Below, piece by piece: positions 9,076 through 18,223 of a stretch of 64,000 nt of DNA. Positions within the stretch are counted from its first letter, which is position 1. Each line of letters begins with the position of its first letter. Below the pieces are notes generated by a model. The model did no database searches and was not told where the DNA came from. It saw only the letters and a list, made by a program, of their open reading frames with translations. This DNA comes from Bacteriovoracaceae bacterium (GTDB taxonomy: Bacteria; Bdellovibrionota; Bacteriovoracia; Bacteriovoracales; Bacteriovoracaceae), in contig JABIHA010000018.1 in NCBI GenBank assembly GCA_018649885.1, forward strand, positions 1-64,000, in the 5' to 3' direction. The position numbers and the translations under genes were made by a program.

Positions 9076-9876
9076 ATGAAAATATCAATTGTCACAGCAA
9101 CCTGGAATTCAGATAAAACTGTTGAGAGGAATATAAAATCGGTCCTGGGTCAGGACTACTGCGACGTAGAGCATATTTTTATCGATAACCTTAGCGGTGA
9201 CAAGACTCTTGAGATCATAGAAAAATCTCATGATGGCAGTGCTTCCGATTTTAAAGTTTACTCCGGGGCTGACAAAGGTATCGCCGATGCTTTTAATAAA
9301 GGTATTGGTGCTTCAAGCGGTGAGATTATTGGGCTTTTAAATAGTGATGATTTTTATCCCGACCCTCAGGTGATAAGCCGAGTGATGGATGCTTTTTCTG
9401 ATCCTAAGGTGATGTTTGTTCATGGGAATATGTTTTTTGAGGACCCAGTACATGGATCTAATTTAAGAAAACCTCTACTATGCCCACCAACTTACGCTTT
9501 TCCCTATAACCATCCGGCCTTTTTCGTAAGGTCCGATCTTTACAAAAAACTAGGGCTATTTGATATTAGTTATAAATTCGCCATGGATTTTGAATTAATT
9601 TGTCGTATGTACGAAACTCCCAATCAGTGTGCAGTCAAGGGAGTTTATCTAGATGGTGACGCTCTTGTATGCATGAGTTTCGGAGGGGTATCTCAAAGTA
9701 GTGAACTTGCTTCGATCCTAGAGGTTAAGCGTGCCTTGCAGTTACATAATTTTTATAATTTTTCAGCAAGAGTGAACCTCTTACTTAGAATGCTTAGAAT
9801 AAAAGTGAAATCTCTCTTATCAGCAGTTGGACTCAATTGGCTTGTTGTATGGTGGAGAAATAGAAAATGGGCATAA
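9076..9876 (+). CDS. glycosyltransferase family 2 (WcaA-like)
   Basis: GT-A fold GT2 protein of 266 residues. It starts MKISIVTATWNSDKTVERNI, contains IDNLSGDKTLEII and the donor/metal-binding LLNSDDFY (DxD equivalent), then FAMDFELICRM. The start at 9076 is preferred because the family begins here; ATG codons at 9073 and 9040 are possible but lack better binding sites. It is the only plus-strand gene in an otherwise minus-strand stretch, and its stop is 7 bases from the convergent GT4 stop. Likely adds a sugar to the growing oligosaccharide. Confidence 0.87.
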   Translation: MKISIVTATWNSDKTVERNIKSVLGQDYCDVEHIFIDNLSGDKTLEIIEKSHDGSASDFKVYSGADKGIADAFNKGIGASSGEIIGLLNSDDFYPDPQVISRVMDAFSDPKVMFVHGNMFFEDPVHGSNLRKPLLCPPTYAFPYNHPAFFVRSDLYKKLGLFDISYKFAMDFELICRMYETPNQCAVKGVYLDGDALVCMSFGGVSQSSELASILEVKRALQLHNFYNFSARVNLLLRMLRIKVKSLLSAVGLNWLVVWWRNRKWA

Positions 9877-9883
9877 TACCCAG

Positions 9884-11002
9884 TTAATACAGTTCAATAT
9901 ATTTTTTTGCCATAGATTTAGCAGTATATTTTTTTTCAATTAAGGCCTTAGCTTCACCTCTTATTTTTTCCCGCAATTTATTGTCCTGGCAAAGCATAAG
10001 GCATTTTTCTTTGAAATCGGTTGAAGACTCTAGCTCAAATTTCAAACCATTTTCACCATGATCAATTAATGTTGTGTGCCCAACAACATTACTAACTAAG
10101 CAGGGCATACCCACTGACATTGCCTCTAAAAGCGAAAGCGGTAGTCCCTCCCAGCGTGAGAAACTTAGGTACACATCGACCTTACTGAGTAGCTCGCCAG
10201 GTCCGGCGGTGTTTCCAACAAAATCGACTTCACCACTTAGTCCCAGTTCTTGACACTGTTTTTCAAGATTTACTTTATCTTCGCCATCCCCAGCAATAAG
10301 GTATTTAAACTTAATTTCGGGGTACTGAGCTTTAAATTCCTTTATGTATTTAAGGGCAATATCGATTCCCTTTTGATAGGTGAGTCGTGCCAGTGTTCCC
10401 ATTTGAATAGTATCTGCCAATTTGTGGGCGGAGTAGTTCTGGGCGATGGCCTCAGAGTCTACTCCATTAACGATGCAAATAGATTTGGCCTCGGTACATT
10501 GATTGTATGAGATCGCCTCAATTTGTTCATCTTTTGATACACAAACAAAGTAATCTGTAAGAGGCTTTAGGGCCTTATCTACATTCCATTTAATAAGACC
10601 AGTAAAACTTTTCTCAAGGTGGATGCCATGAAAAGTGTGAATGATAGTAAAATTTTTAAATAGTTTTAAAAGTCTTGAGTATATTCCTGCCCCTCTACCA
10701 TGAGAGTGAATAGTTTTTATATGGTTATTGATACAAAATTTAAAAAGTCGAAAAAATACAGGTAAAGAAAACTTTCTTTCCGGAATTTCAAAGTGCTTTT
10801 CGGCAATTGATTTTAATTTTTGACCATGTGGGGGGGCCAAGGGACTGGCAATATAAATAGATTTCTTAAATCCAAGTGCTTTTAAGTTGGTTGTTAGATC
10901 AACCAAATGGCCAGGGCCACCTCCAATATCTGATCTTGAAGAAATGAATAAAATTCCTTCATTTTCCACGGATGCATTCAAGAGGAAATTCTCCTTTGGC
11001 AT
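9884..11002 (-). CDS. glycosyltransferase family 4
   Basis: GT4 protein of 372 residues. It shows ILFISSRSDIGGGPGHLVDL at the N-terminus (GGG-P-x-H acceptor loop), IHSHGRGAGIYSRLL, then MGTLARLTYQKGIDIAL and GLPLSLLEAMSVGMPCLVSN in the C-terminal domain. The start at 11002 lies 44 bases inside the upstream membrane-protein gene; a GTG 33 bases further in (10969) is an alternative that would leave an 11-base overlap. Predicted cytosolic enzyme acting on a lipid-linked saccharide. Confidence 0.88.
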   Translation of the reverse strand: MPKENFLLNASVENEGILFISSRSDIGGGPGHLVDLTTNLKALGFKKSIYIASPLAPPHGQKLKSIAEKHFEIPERKFSLPVFFRLFKFCINNHIKTIHSHGRGAGIYSRLLKLFKNFTIIHTFHGIHLEKSFTGLIKWNVDKALKPLTDYFVCVSKDEQIEAISYNQCTEAKSICIVNGVDSEAIAQNYSAHKLADTIQMGTLARLTYQKGIDIALKYIKEFKAQYPEIKFKYLIAGDGEDKVNLEKQCQELGLSGEVDFVGNTAGPGELLSKVDVYLSFSRWEGLPLSLLEAMSVGMPCLVSNVVGHTTLIDHGENGLKFELESSTDFKEKCLMLCQDNKLREKIRGEAKALIEKKYTAKSMAKKYIELY

Positions 11003-12395
11003 AATAGAAGTACTCGTTTTCCATTAGAACATGCAATGCATGTTTGTGACAACGTTTCTCAATTTCTATAACATTTTCATTTGATAGCGGGTGTATATCT
11101 CCCGAGTTATTTTTTTCAAGTAAAATATATTGATAGCTAGGCTGCGGTTTTGAATATTTCACAAATTGATAGATTTGCATTCCCGGTCTCATTATACGGG
11201 GAATAACTCCAGCAGTTGATATGATTTTTTCAGAAGGTTTAATCTCTCTTGTAAGATCAACAAGCTTTTTTGTTAAATTCAATTTCTCTTCAGTCAAAAC
11301 ACACTTTTTACTACTATTAAATAGTGTTGTTTTTACCATCTTTGTGTATACAGAGGATGAGCTTGCAAAAAATAGAATTAATGTCAGAAAAAGAGGTATA
11401 GGCTTCTTAATTAAATCTTTAATCCCACCTTCAAAAATGATCAGGGCGAGTAGAGGGGCGACAAATGTTGTTCCGTATTGAAAATGGAATTTATTGGCCA
11501 GAAAATGGAGTAGGAAATGGGGGACAAGTAAAAAGGCCGTTGCCCATAAAGGCGAGTAGCGTGAGTGATTTTTCTTATATACAAAATAAAGTGGAATGAT
11601 GAAAGGATATAGAATTTTAAATGGTACTGCGTACTCAAAATTTTGTGCTGATTGCAAAAGGAAGCTAAAAGGGGAGTTTACTAGTGAGCTTAAAAATTCC
11701 CCGCCATAATTATAGACTTCGCCAAAAATTTTAGGCCTTATCACTTGGACAAATCCTATCCAGATACTTCCTATGGAAATGAGGATTCCCGCTCGGTTAA
11801 ACTTTTTAAATAATAAGTAGTAAATTCCAAGGGTGATAATTCCAAAAGGAAAGGATTCTCTAAATAGGCATAAAAATATCGATGATAATACTATCATCAA
11901 TGTTTCATCTTTTTTAATTGATTTAATTAGCAGAAACCATCCAATGCCTGACCAGAAGGCAGGATGAACAGGAAACTCTAGACCTGTTAATAGACCTTTG
12001 GAAAAAATGATCATGTAAAATGCAACTAGTTGTTCTGAAGAGCTATGATTTTTCCTGGTATAGTGGAAAGCAAATGGAAATAAGGAAATAAAGAATAACC
12101 ATTCGATTATAATGAGAGAGCTGGGATAGTAATTAAAAAGCCTAACAAGGTAGGCCACTGGAATAGTAATGGGTAAGAAGTGATCATTGAAAAAAGATAA
12201 ATTTCTAATTGTTAAATAAGGGTTAAAGCTGGGTCCACTCGATATTTCAAAAAATGCTTGTTCAAAAATTCCAAAGTCTGTGGCATTTAGACAATTACCT
12301 GCAAGAAGTTTTAGGTTTGTAACGAGTGGCAGGACCACCATTATTAAAAGATAGATGGCGAAAATTGCTTTTTTGGGAAAGTGCGATTTATTCAC
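10959..12395 (-). CDS. DUF2079-family membrane protein (GT-C-like)
   Basis: Integral membrane protein of 478 residues with roughly 10 hydrophobic spans in the first 350 residues and a hydrophilic C-terminal segment. The stretch NATDFGIFEQAFFEI followed by RNLSFFNDHFLPI (residues about 38-75) matches DUF2079, in which an Asp/Glu pair in the first periplasmic loop resembles GT-C transferases. Probable polyprenyl-phosphate-sugar-dependent glycosyltransferase on the periplasmic side, which fits the two Dpm1-like synthases nearby. The role is inferred from family and context. Confidence 0.75.
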   Translation of the reverse strand: MNKSHFPKKAIFAIYLLIMVVLPLVTNLKLLAGNCLNATDFGIFEQAFFEISSGPSFNPYLTIRNLSFFNDHFLPITIPVAYLVRLFNYYPSSLIIIEWLFFISLFPFAFHYTRKNHSSSEQLVAFYMIIFSKGLLTGLEFPVHPAFWSGIGWFLLIKSIKKDETLMIVLSSIFLCLFRESFPFGIITLGIYYLLFKKFNRAGILISIGSIWIGFVQVIRPKIFGEVYNYGGEFLSSLVNSPFSFLLQSAQNFEYAVPFKILYPFIIPLYFVYKKNHSRYSPLWATAFLLVPHFLLHFLANKFHFQYGTTFVAPLLALIIFEGGIKDLIKKPIPLFLTLILFFASSSSVYTKMVKTTLFNSSKKCVLTEEKLNLTKKLVDLTREIKPSEKIISTAGVIPRIMRPGMQIYQFVKYSKPQPSYQYILLEKNNSGDIHPLSNENVIEIEKRCHKHALHVLMENEYFYYAKGEFPLECIRGK

Positions 12396-12402
12396 CTTGG
12401 AC

Positions 12403-13173
12403 TTACGCTCTCAATATTTCATATAGCTCTTTTTGAGTTTTTCTAAATGATTCACCAAAACCTGTGAAGAGATTAAATTTTATAATGGACCAAATTGCAG
12501 AGAATCCATCTTTCCATCCAATTTTCTTGCCCTCATCATAAGTTCTACCGTAGTAGGAAATTGAGACTTCATAAATTCTAATCTCATGAATCTTTGAAAT
12601 TTTTGCCGTCATTTCAGGCTCGATCCCAAATCTTTGGGATGTCAGAATCATATTTTTTATAACAGGGGCCTTAAATACTTTATAGCAGGTCTCCATGTCA
12701 CTTAATGTTAAATTGGTGAACATATTAGAAAGTAGAGTCAAAAACTGATTTCCAAGAGAGTGCCAAAAATATAAAACTCTTGCTTGGTGGCCACCTTTAA
12801 ATCTTGATCCGTATACAACGTCAGCTTTTCCTTTGAGAATTGGATCTAATAAAATTCCGTACTCTGCAGGGTCATACTCTAAATCGGCATCTTGGATGAT
12901 GGCGATGTCTCCTGTCATTTCCTGGAAGCCTCTTGTGATAGCGGCACCCTTTCCCATATTACAGGGTTGGAAGAAGAGTTTTACTTGATCATCACCACTC
13001 AAACCCTCTTGTAGGTTTTTCTTGGTGTCATCACTTGAGCCGTCCTCAACCACGACAATTTCTACTTCGCTTACTTGGCTGGGAAGATTGGCGCTTTCTT
13101 TTTTTACAATTCCAATGAGATCTAAAACGGTTTTTTCTTCATTGTAGACTGGAATGACGATGCTGAGTTTCAT
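12403..13173 (-). CDS. glycosyltransferase family 2, polyprenyl-phosphate sugar synthase type
   Basis: GT2 protein of 256 residues with the DPM/DPG-synthase-like pattern: [52 protein letters not shown] (DAD metal site) and [10 protein letters not shown]. No C-terminal membrane pair is evident. It likely loads glucose or mannose from an NDP-sugar onto a polyprenyl phosphate, supplying the GT-C enzymes encoded alongside. It ends 7 bases before the DUF2079 gene in the same direction. Confidence 0.88.
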   Translation of the reverse strand: MKLSIVIPVYNEEKTVLDLIGIVKKESANLPSQVSEVEIVVVEDGSSDDTKKNLQEGLSGDDQVKLFFQPCNMGKGAAITRGFQEMTGDIAIIQDADLEYDPAEYGILLDPILKGKADVVYGSRFKGGHQARVLYFWHSLGNQFLTLLSNMFTNLTLSDMETCYKVFKAPVIKNMILTSQRFGIEPEMTAKISKIHEIRIYEVSISYYGRTYDEGKKIGWKDGFSAIWSIIKFNLFTGFGESFRKTQKELYEILRA

Positions 13174-13243
13174 AATAAATTCCTAAAAATCTCTTTATAC
13201 CAAGCCTGAGGAGCTTTGTTAATACCGCGGTGCTTGGCGTCTT

Positions 13244-14545
13244 TTACTTAAGTATAATTCTTTCTTGTTCCTGCTTTGTGAAATAGTGGAAAATATAACC
13301 TTGAACTTGCGGCCTATCAACAAAGTTCCAGTTCCTTTTGTGGAAATACCTCTTGGGGAAGGTCCAGTGAAGCTCAATAGGCTTATCAGAATTCTTTATT
13401 TTGCTCTTAACATCCGCAGTTATTTCTTCAATAGTCTTTTTTTCGTAGCTCTTAAATCTGGCGACATAGGCATGATGCCAGAAAAAACTAAATATAAGCG
13501 GGGTTAAAATCGCAATTTTCCATTTTTTTGTAGTCTCAACCTTTTTCAGAGTGTGAAGAACCCCCAGCACTAAAAGACACCAGTAAAAATACATATGGCC
13601 TGCAAGGGCCCTTCTAGACGAGTAATCCATTATTACAAAGTAGAAAACACCGCTAAGGACCATGAGAAATAGAATAAGAATATCTGTGGAAATGGTTTTT
13701 TTGCTGCCATTTTGCTTAAAACGTAGGATTAGAAAAAGTACTTGAGCCAGCACTATTACTGATCCAGTAGCATAGATATGTTTGTAGTAATCAGCTGAGA
13801 ATATGGCATAGAGAAACTGTGTAAAGAGGTGCCATTTAAATCCAAATTTTGCGGCATATCCATAGGGCCAGATGATATTGGAGAGCCATTTGAGAAAAAA
13901 TGAAAGGCCAATGCCCAGAAGAGTTTGCTTTAAAACATGGGTAGTATGAGTGAAAAGATTGCTTTCTTTATGGGTAATATACACACAGTGAGCCACTTCC
14001 CATAAAACCACCATCGGTAGCAGGGTTTCGAAGGTAAAAAAGCCCACCACGTAGGCAATATTTTTTATCAACCAGTTTAGGGTGGTTGGATTTTTGGCCC
14101 AGCGATGAAATGCAAAAACTATAATTATCAGTGAGGGGACCATGGTCATACATGTTGGCCAGTAGTGCCACTCATAATTATTCATGGGAAAGGCCATAAC
14201 AAAGGGTAGGAAAGCGTAGCCAAAGTGAGTTTTAACTTTGATTCGAAAATCTTTAATATAGAGATCACAAATCCAGTAAGCACAGAGTATGAATAGACCC
14301 CAGAGAATAAATTTTCCCAGGAAAAACCAATTTTTTACAAACAGTGGGAAGAAAACAATATGCCATAAGCTGTGAAAGGGATTTCGATGAACCCAAAAAA
14401 GGATCTTTTGTGGCCCTATGCCTCGATGATAAAAATATAAGTGTTCAAAATCATCGGCCAAAAAGTGAACGGGAAATACCAGGCAAAAAACCAAGAAAAC
14501 GGCGAAAAAGGCAATTGGCCCTCTATAATCTTTGAGTATTTTCAT
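13244..14545 (-). CDS. multi-spanning membrane protein, GT-C-like, unknown specificity
   Basis: Protein of 433 residues, strongly hydrophobic, with about 9-11 likely spans and a hydrophilic tail from about residue 370. An acidic pair in the first loop (FLADDFEHLYFYHRG, around residues 29-43) is the arrangement of GT-C catalytic loops. I do not recognise a named family. It overlaps the upstream GT-C gene by 23 bases, so it belongs to this operon. Probably transfers a sugar from a polyprenyl-phosphate donor; a polymerase (Wzy-like) role is the main alternative. Confidence 0.6.
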   Translation of the reverse strand: MKILKDYRGPIAFFAVFLVFCLVFPVHFLADDFEHLYFYHRGIGPQKILFWVHRNPFHSLWHIVFFPLFVKNWFFLGKFILWGLFILCAYWICDLYIKDFRIKVKTHFGYAFLPFVMAFPMNNYEWHYWPTCMTMVPSLIIIVFAFHRWAKNPTTLNWLIKNIAYVVGFFTFETLLPMVVLWEVAHCVYITHKESNLFTHTTHVLKQTLLGIGLSFFLKWLSNIIWPYGYAAKFGFKWHLFTQFLYAIFSADYYKHIYATGSVIVLAQVLFLILRFKQNGSKKTISTDILILFLMVLSGVFYFVIMDYSSRRALAGHMYFYWCLLVLGVLHTLKKVETTKKWKIAILTPLIFSFFWHHAYVARFKSYEKKTIEEITADVKSKIKNSDKPIELHWTFPKRYFHKRNWNFVDRPQVQGYIFHYFTKQEQERIILK

Positions 14546-15998
14546 AAAGCCTATAACTTTCTACTTCTAAGTGATATTTCCAATTTGTTCGAATTTCATT
14601 ATAACAAGGGTTTTTCACAGGGTCAGCAAGAATAGCAAACTGATACTTTGAAAGTTTCGAAACCTGGGCCTGTGTACATTTCCCAATAAACTCAGCATTT
14701 ACATTGGCGGCATACTGCTCAAGCCTGGCACCTTTGGGAGCATAGAAAAATTGAGAGGACCTGTCTGAGAGTATATAATCACCCTCTTTCACGTAATTCC
14801 AAAAAAGCGTCAGCTTGGACACCTTATTCACTATTTCTCTATCTGATTTTGAGCTGGCATACATTCTATAGGTTTTTTTAATTCTCGAGATACTTTTGTC
14901 GATTTTTGAGTCCGCCAGAGTTAGCCCTAGAACCAAAATAAAGGCCAGCTTAGGAATTTTTAAGGTGGCAAGGCCGTAGTAGAGGTAAAAGAGCATTAAG
15001 AAATAAGCCGGAAAATAAAATCTCTCATAAAGCACACCACCATTTTTAAATAGATATAACAAAAGGCCCAAAAGTGGTGCTAGATATATGTATGGGCTGA
15101 TTTTTTTACTCTTAAAATTGAGGAAAAATATGACTGGTGTGAATGCGAGAATCAGTTTTCCTAGGAAAAATGAGCTCATATGTTTTGGTAAAAGCTCCAT
15201 TGTTAGAGGCTTTGCCATGTGGGCCTTGTAGTAGGTCAGGATGGCGGGAGTAAGAACTCCTGGAAATTGATCTAAAAGAGCTGGAAATAGAGGTGATTTA
15301 ATGGAAGTCCAGTTTCTAATCATTATGGGAAGAAAACTTAAAAAGGCGATAAATCCGCAAACAAGAATTTCTCTGATTTTTTTAGAGGAAATGGTCATAA
15401 AAAGAAATAGCGGAGCAGCAAAGAAAGCAGCACTTAATTTAACTCCTACCGCAAGTCCCATAAATAGACCTATGAGAGCTGATCTTTTTAAGCCTGTTAC
15501 GCGGGCCAAAAATGTTGGATGCCAGATGGTGATGGCGGTTAGAAGTATAAGAAATGCAACTACGCCATCATTTTTAGCGTAGAGAAAGAAGTCACTGCTT
15601 TTATTAATTGTGAGTAGGGCAATGCAGGTTAAATAGGTCCATTTTTTTTCACCGATCTCACTATCAAAAATGGTTTTAATTAATAAACATCCTGCGCCCA
15701 GTGAGAAGATCATATGCATCAGCTGACCCATCAATTGGGCCTTTAGTGTGGCCCCAAAAATCCAAACAGGAATGATATAGAGGTAGTCAAAATATCCGGC
15801 TTGGTTGAAGGGAATAAATTCATGATGCATTTGAGAAAATGAAGTTTCAAGCCACAGCTTTGGTCCCACTAGATGGTAATAAAGTGGATCTCCGTGGGGG
15901 AGCATACAAAGGGCTTCCAGAACTTTTATACTAAAAATTAAAGCTAGGAGCCCCAGTAGAAACTTTTCAATGGTTTGGTTATTTTTAGAAGTAGGCAT
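14523..15998 (-). CDS. GT-C family membrane glycosyltransferase (ArnT/PMT-like)
   Basis: Protein of 491 residues with a dozen or so hydrophobic segments. The first loop contains HGDPLYYHLVGPKLWLE (around residues 35-50), the position of the catalytic acid in GT39/GT83-type transferases. A soluble C-terminal part follows from about residue 375. These enzymes use polyprenyl-phosphate sugars on the periplasmic side of the inner membrane. It lies 10 bases downstream of a polyprenol-phosphate mannose synthase gene, a natural donor source. Specificity unknown. Confidence 0.75.
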   Translation of the reverse strand: MPTSKNNQTIEKFLLGLLALIFSIKVLEALCMLPHGDPLYYHLVGPKLWLETSFSQMHHEFIPFNQAGYFDYLYIIPVWIFGATLKAQLMGQLMHMIFSLGAGCLLIKTIFDSEIGEKKWTYLTCIALLTINKSSDFFLYAKNDGVVAFLILLTAITIWHPTFLARVTGLKRSALIGLFMGLAVGVKLSAAFFAAPLFLFMTISSKKIREILVCGFIAFLSFLPIMIRNWTSIKSPLFPALLDQFPGVLTPAILTYYKAHMAKPLTMELLPKHMSSFFLGKLILAFTPVIFFLNFKSKKISPYIYLAPLLGLLLYLFKNGGVLYERFYFPAYFLMLFYLYYGLATLKIPKLAFILVLGLTLADSKIDKSISRIKKTYRMYASSKSDREIVNKVSKLTLFWNYVKEGDYILSDRSSQFFYAPKGARLEQYAANVNAEFIGKCTQAQVSKLSKYQFAILADPVKNPCYNEIRTNWKYHLEVESYRLYENTQRL

Positions 15999-16008
15999 TT
16001 ACACCTTT

Positions 16009-16746
16009 CTAGCCGTTTAACGTTCCCAGCATCTTTTTTATTCTAAGCTTGAAAACGGTTATCACAGATTCAAGGATAACTCCGCTGGTCATCTTGCTTT
16101 GACCATCTCGCCTTTCATAAAAAATAATAGGATGTTCGCAGGCCTTCAGCCCAAGTGCCCATACTTTATATTTGAGCTCTACTTGAAAAGCGTAGCCTTT
16201 AGTGAAAATTTTATCAAAGCGAAGTGTAGTTAGTGCTTTTCTAGTGAAGCAGTTAAAGCCACTAGTGGGATCATTAAAAGGGATTCCCGAAATCACACGA
16301 CAATATCTGGAAGCAAAAAATGAAAGTAAAAGTCTTCTAAATGGCCAATTGATGATTCTTATACCATCCACGTACCTCGAACCAATAACGAGCTCACATT
16401 CGTTGGCCTTCTCTATCATCAGGGGGACATCTTCTGGAGGGTGAGAAAAGTCACTATCCATGGTCATTATGTATTCATAGTCCCTTTCTAATGCCCATTT
16501 AAAACCTAATAAGTAAGCAGTTCCAAGACCTAGCTTTCCACTTCTTTCGATTAGGAAAACATTTTTATAATTCTTTTCAGCCTGAGCTTTTTTGACAATG
16601 GCAGCTGTTCCATCTGGAGAATTATCGTCAACGACTAAAAGATTAATTTTGTCATTTATACCTTGGAGAGTTTCTAACATTCTTTCGATGTTATCTGCTT
16701 CATTGTATGTAGGAAGGACAATAAGGGCCTTGCTAAAATCCGTCAA
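16009..16746 (-). CDS. polyprenol monophosphomannose synthase
   Basis: GT2 protein of 245 residues closely following the Dpm1/Ppm1 pattern: LIVLPTYNEADNIERML, VVDDNSPDGTA, SGKLGLGTAYLLGFKWAL, MDSDFSHPPED, VIGSRYVDG and FYERRDGQSKM near the C-terminus. No membrane segments, as in the soluble bacterial and fungal forms. It makes polyprenyl-phosphate mannose from GDP-mannose, linking the GDP-mannose pool used by gmd to the GT-C proteins downstream. First gene of the long minus-strand run. Confidence 0.9.
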   Translation of the reverse strand: MTDFSKALIVLPTYNEADNIERMLETLQGINDKINLLVVDDNSPDGTAAIVKKAQAEKNYKNVFLIERSGKLGLGTAYLLGFKWALERDYEYIMTMDSDFSHPPEDVPLMIEKANECELVIGSRYVDGIRIINWPFRRLLLSFFASRYCRVISGIPFNDPTSGFNCFTRKALTTLRFDKIFTKGYAFQVELKYKVWALGLKACEHPIIFYERRDGQSKMTSGVILESVITVFKLRIKKMLGTLNG

Positions 16747-16837
16747 AGACGCTCCGAGTTTAACGTTTATCTGATATAATATATCCTCTTTTATAGTAAA
16801 TTCTGCCAGGTTATGCCAGTTCTATTAAAGGATAGAA

Positions 16838-16866
16838 TTGAATAATTGAGTTCATATGGATAATAT
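16838..16866 (+). promoter_or_regulatory. putative sigma-70 promoter of the aldolase-type gene
   Basis: TTGAAT at 16838-16843 and TAATAT at 16861-16866 are separated by exactly 17 bases, with the expected start point near 16873, about 48 bases before the ATG. This is one of the best sigma-70-like promoters by eye in the window. It lies in the divergent gap after the minus-strand operon. Confidence 0.6.
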
Positions 16867-16920
16867 GATGGCGCCACGCGCGAGAATTTTAAATAGTAAT
16901 TTATTAAAATGGAGTGATAG

Positions 16921-18027
16921 ATGCCTAACAGGGATATTCGAGATTTTGTAAAGCTCTCAAAATGGGCAGGGGAGCGGTTTGATTTAGTTCAGGCCGGGGG
17001 TGGAAATTCTTCTGTAAAGTTAGACAGTGGTGAGATGTTAATAAAGGCTTCAGGATTTTCCTTATCTGAGCTCAGTACCACTCGCGCCTTTTCAACTGTC
17101 AACTGTCAGGGAGTAGAATCGATCTTAGATGTGCCTGAGCTAAAGGCCCTTGAGAAAAAACAAGATAGAGAGAAAAAGGCAAAAGAGCTTCTTGCAGAAT
17201 ATATTGCAAAAGACAGCCCAAGGCCTTCCATTGAGACCTTTTTACATTCTTCATTAAAAAAATTCACCCTTCATGTTCATCCCATTGTAGTCAATACCAT
17301 TGTTTGCCAAAAAAACTGGCGAAAAATTCTGTGTGACTTATTTTCAATTACAGATGTAAGCCCGAGAGGTTTTGCATTTGTTGAGTATGATACTCCTGGA
17401 ATTGATTTGGCCTTACTTCTGAAGGAAGTCCTAGAAGACTATAAAGAGAAATATCACGACCTTCCAAAAGTGGTTTTCATGAAAAATCATGGAATTATTG
17501 TGACCTCTACCACTGCTAGAGAAGTTAGAGAGAAAACTGATGAAGTAGTGATAAAGCTAGAGTCCTATGTCGGTCTAAACCTTGAAAAATATCGTCTATG
17601 TAATAAGGTTTCAGACTTTTTGGAAACTATTACTGACGAAAATTACTGTAGCTACTTATGTGAAGATTCTGTGATCAATGGATACTTAGAAAAAAAGAGT
17701 GAGCTTTTTGGTCTAGGGCCCATATGCCCAGACGATTTTATTTTTTGGGGAGGAGCTCCTTTTCGAATGAATGAGCTGGGAGATGAAGAGCTATTTAAAT
17801 ACAAAAATAAATTTGGTGATCTACCAAAAGTGATCATCTACAACAGAAGAGTTTTCTTTACAGGCCTTAGCATTAAAAAGGCCAAAGATGTCGAAGATGT
17901 TTTTAAATTTCATCTGATGGCCGTAGTGGACGTCGATAGCTCAAATATTGATTTTATCACCATGGAAGAAATGGCTTACCTGGGTGGATGGGAAGCTGAA
18001 AAATTCAGACAAAACCTAAACTCTTAG
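16921..18027 (+). CDS. class II aldolase/adducin-type protein
   Basis: Protein of 368 residues. The N-terminal part (AGGGNSSVKLDSG at about residues 22-34, IKASGFSL) and the metal-binding LHVHPI and MKNHGIIV histidines match the class II aldolase/adducin domain as found in bifunctional aldolase/dehydrogenase (RhaD-like) proteins, but the dehydrogenase half is absent. About 130 extra C-terminal residues follow the domain. Family members cleave or dehydrate phosphorylated or free sugars using a divalent metal. GGAG lies 5 bases before the ATG. It stands alone as a single gene; the substrate cannot be inferred beyond a sugar-like compound. Confidence 0.8.
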   Translation: MPNRDIRDFVKLSKWAGERFDLVQAGGGNSSVKLDSGEMLIKASGFSLSELSTTRAFSTVNCQGVESILDVPELKALEKKQDREKKAKELLAEYIAKDSPRPSIETFLHSSLKKFTLHVHPIVVNTIVCQKNWRKILCDLFSITDVSPRGFAFVEYDTPGIDLALLLKEVLEDYKEKYHDLPKVVFMKNHGIIVTSTTAREVREKTDEVVIKLESYVGLNLEKYRLCNKVSDFLETITDENYCSYLCEDSVINGYLEKKSELFGLGPICPDDFIFWGGAPFRMNELGDEELFKYKNKFGDLPKVIIYNRRVFFTGLSIKKAKDVEDVFKFHLMAVVDVDSSNIDFITMEEMAYLGGWEAEKFRQNLNS

Positions 18028-18223
18028 GCTCAATTAGGGCTAGGACTTTAGGAGAAAAGTGAGTTTACTCAATTTTGAGTTTTATTTATTGTAGGATCTT
18101 GCCTCCAATGATCAAGATCTAAACAGTATTTATTTTATTATTTCACAATATAGTTTTAATTTCCTTCTACTCAACTATTTAAATAGAGTGATTTTTTTCT
18201 AAATTATCCGATAAATAAAAGTT

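Noticed and set aside
10959-15998. A Wzy O-antigen polymerase among the hydrophobic proteins
   Set aside because: The proteins show GT-C-like first-loop acidic motifs; none shows a pattern I could call Wzy with confidence.
18067-18080. ACTCAA/TTGAGT followed by a T-rich stretch as a terminator after the aldolase gene
   Set aside because: The loop is only two bases and a realistic stem has four pairs; too weak to call.
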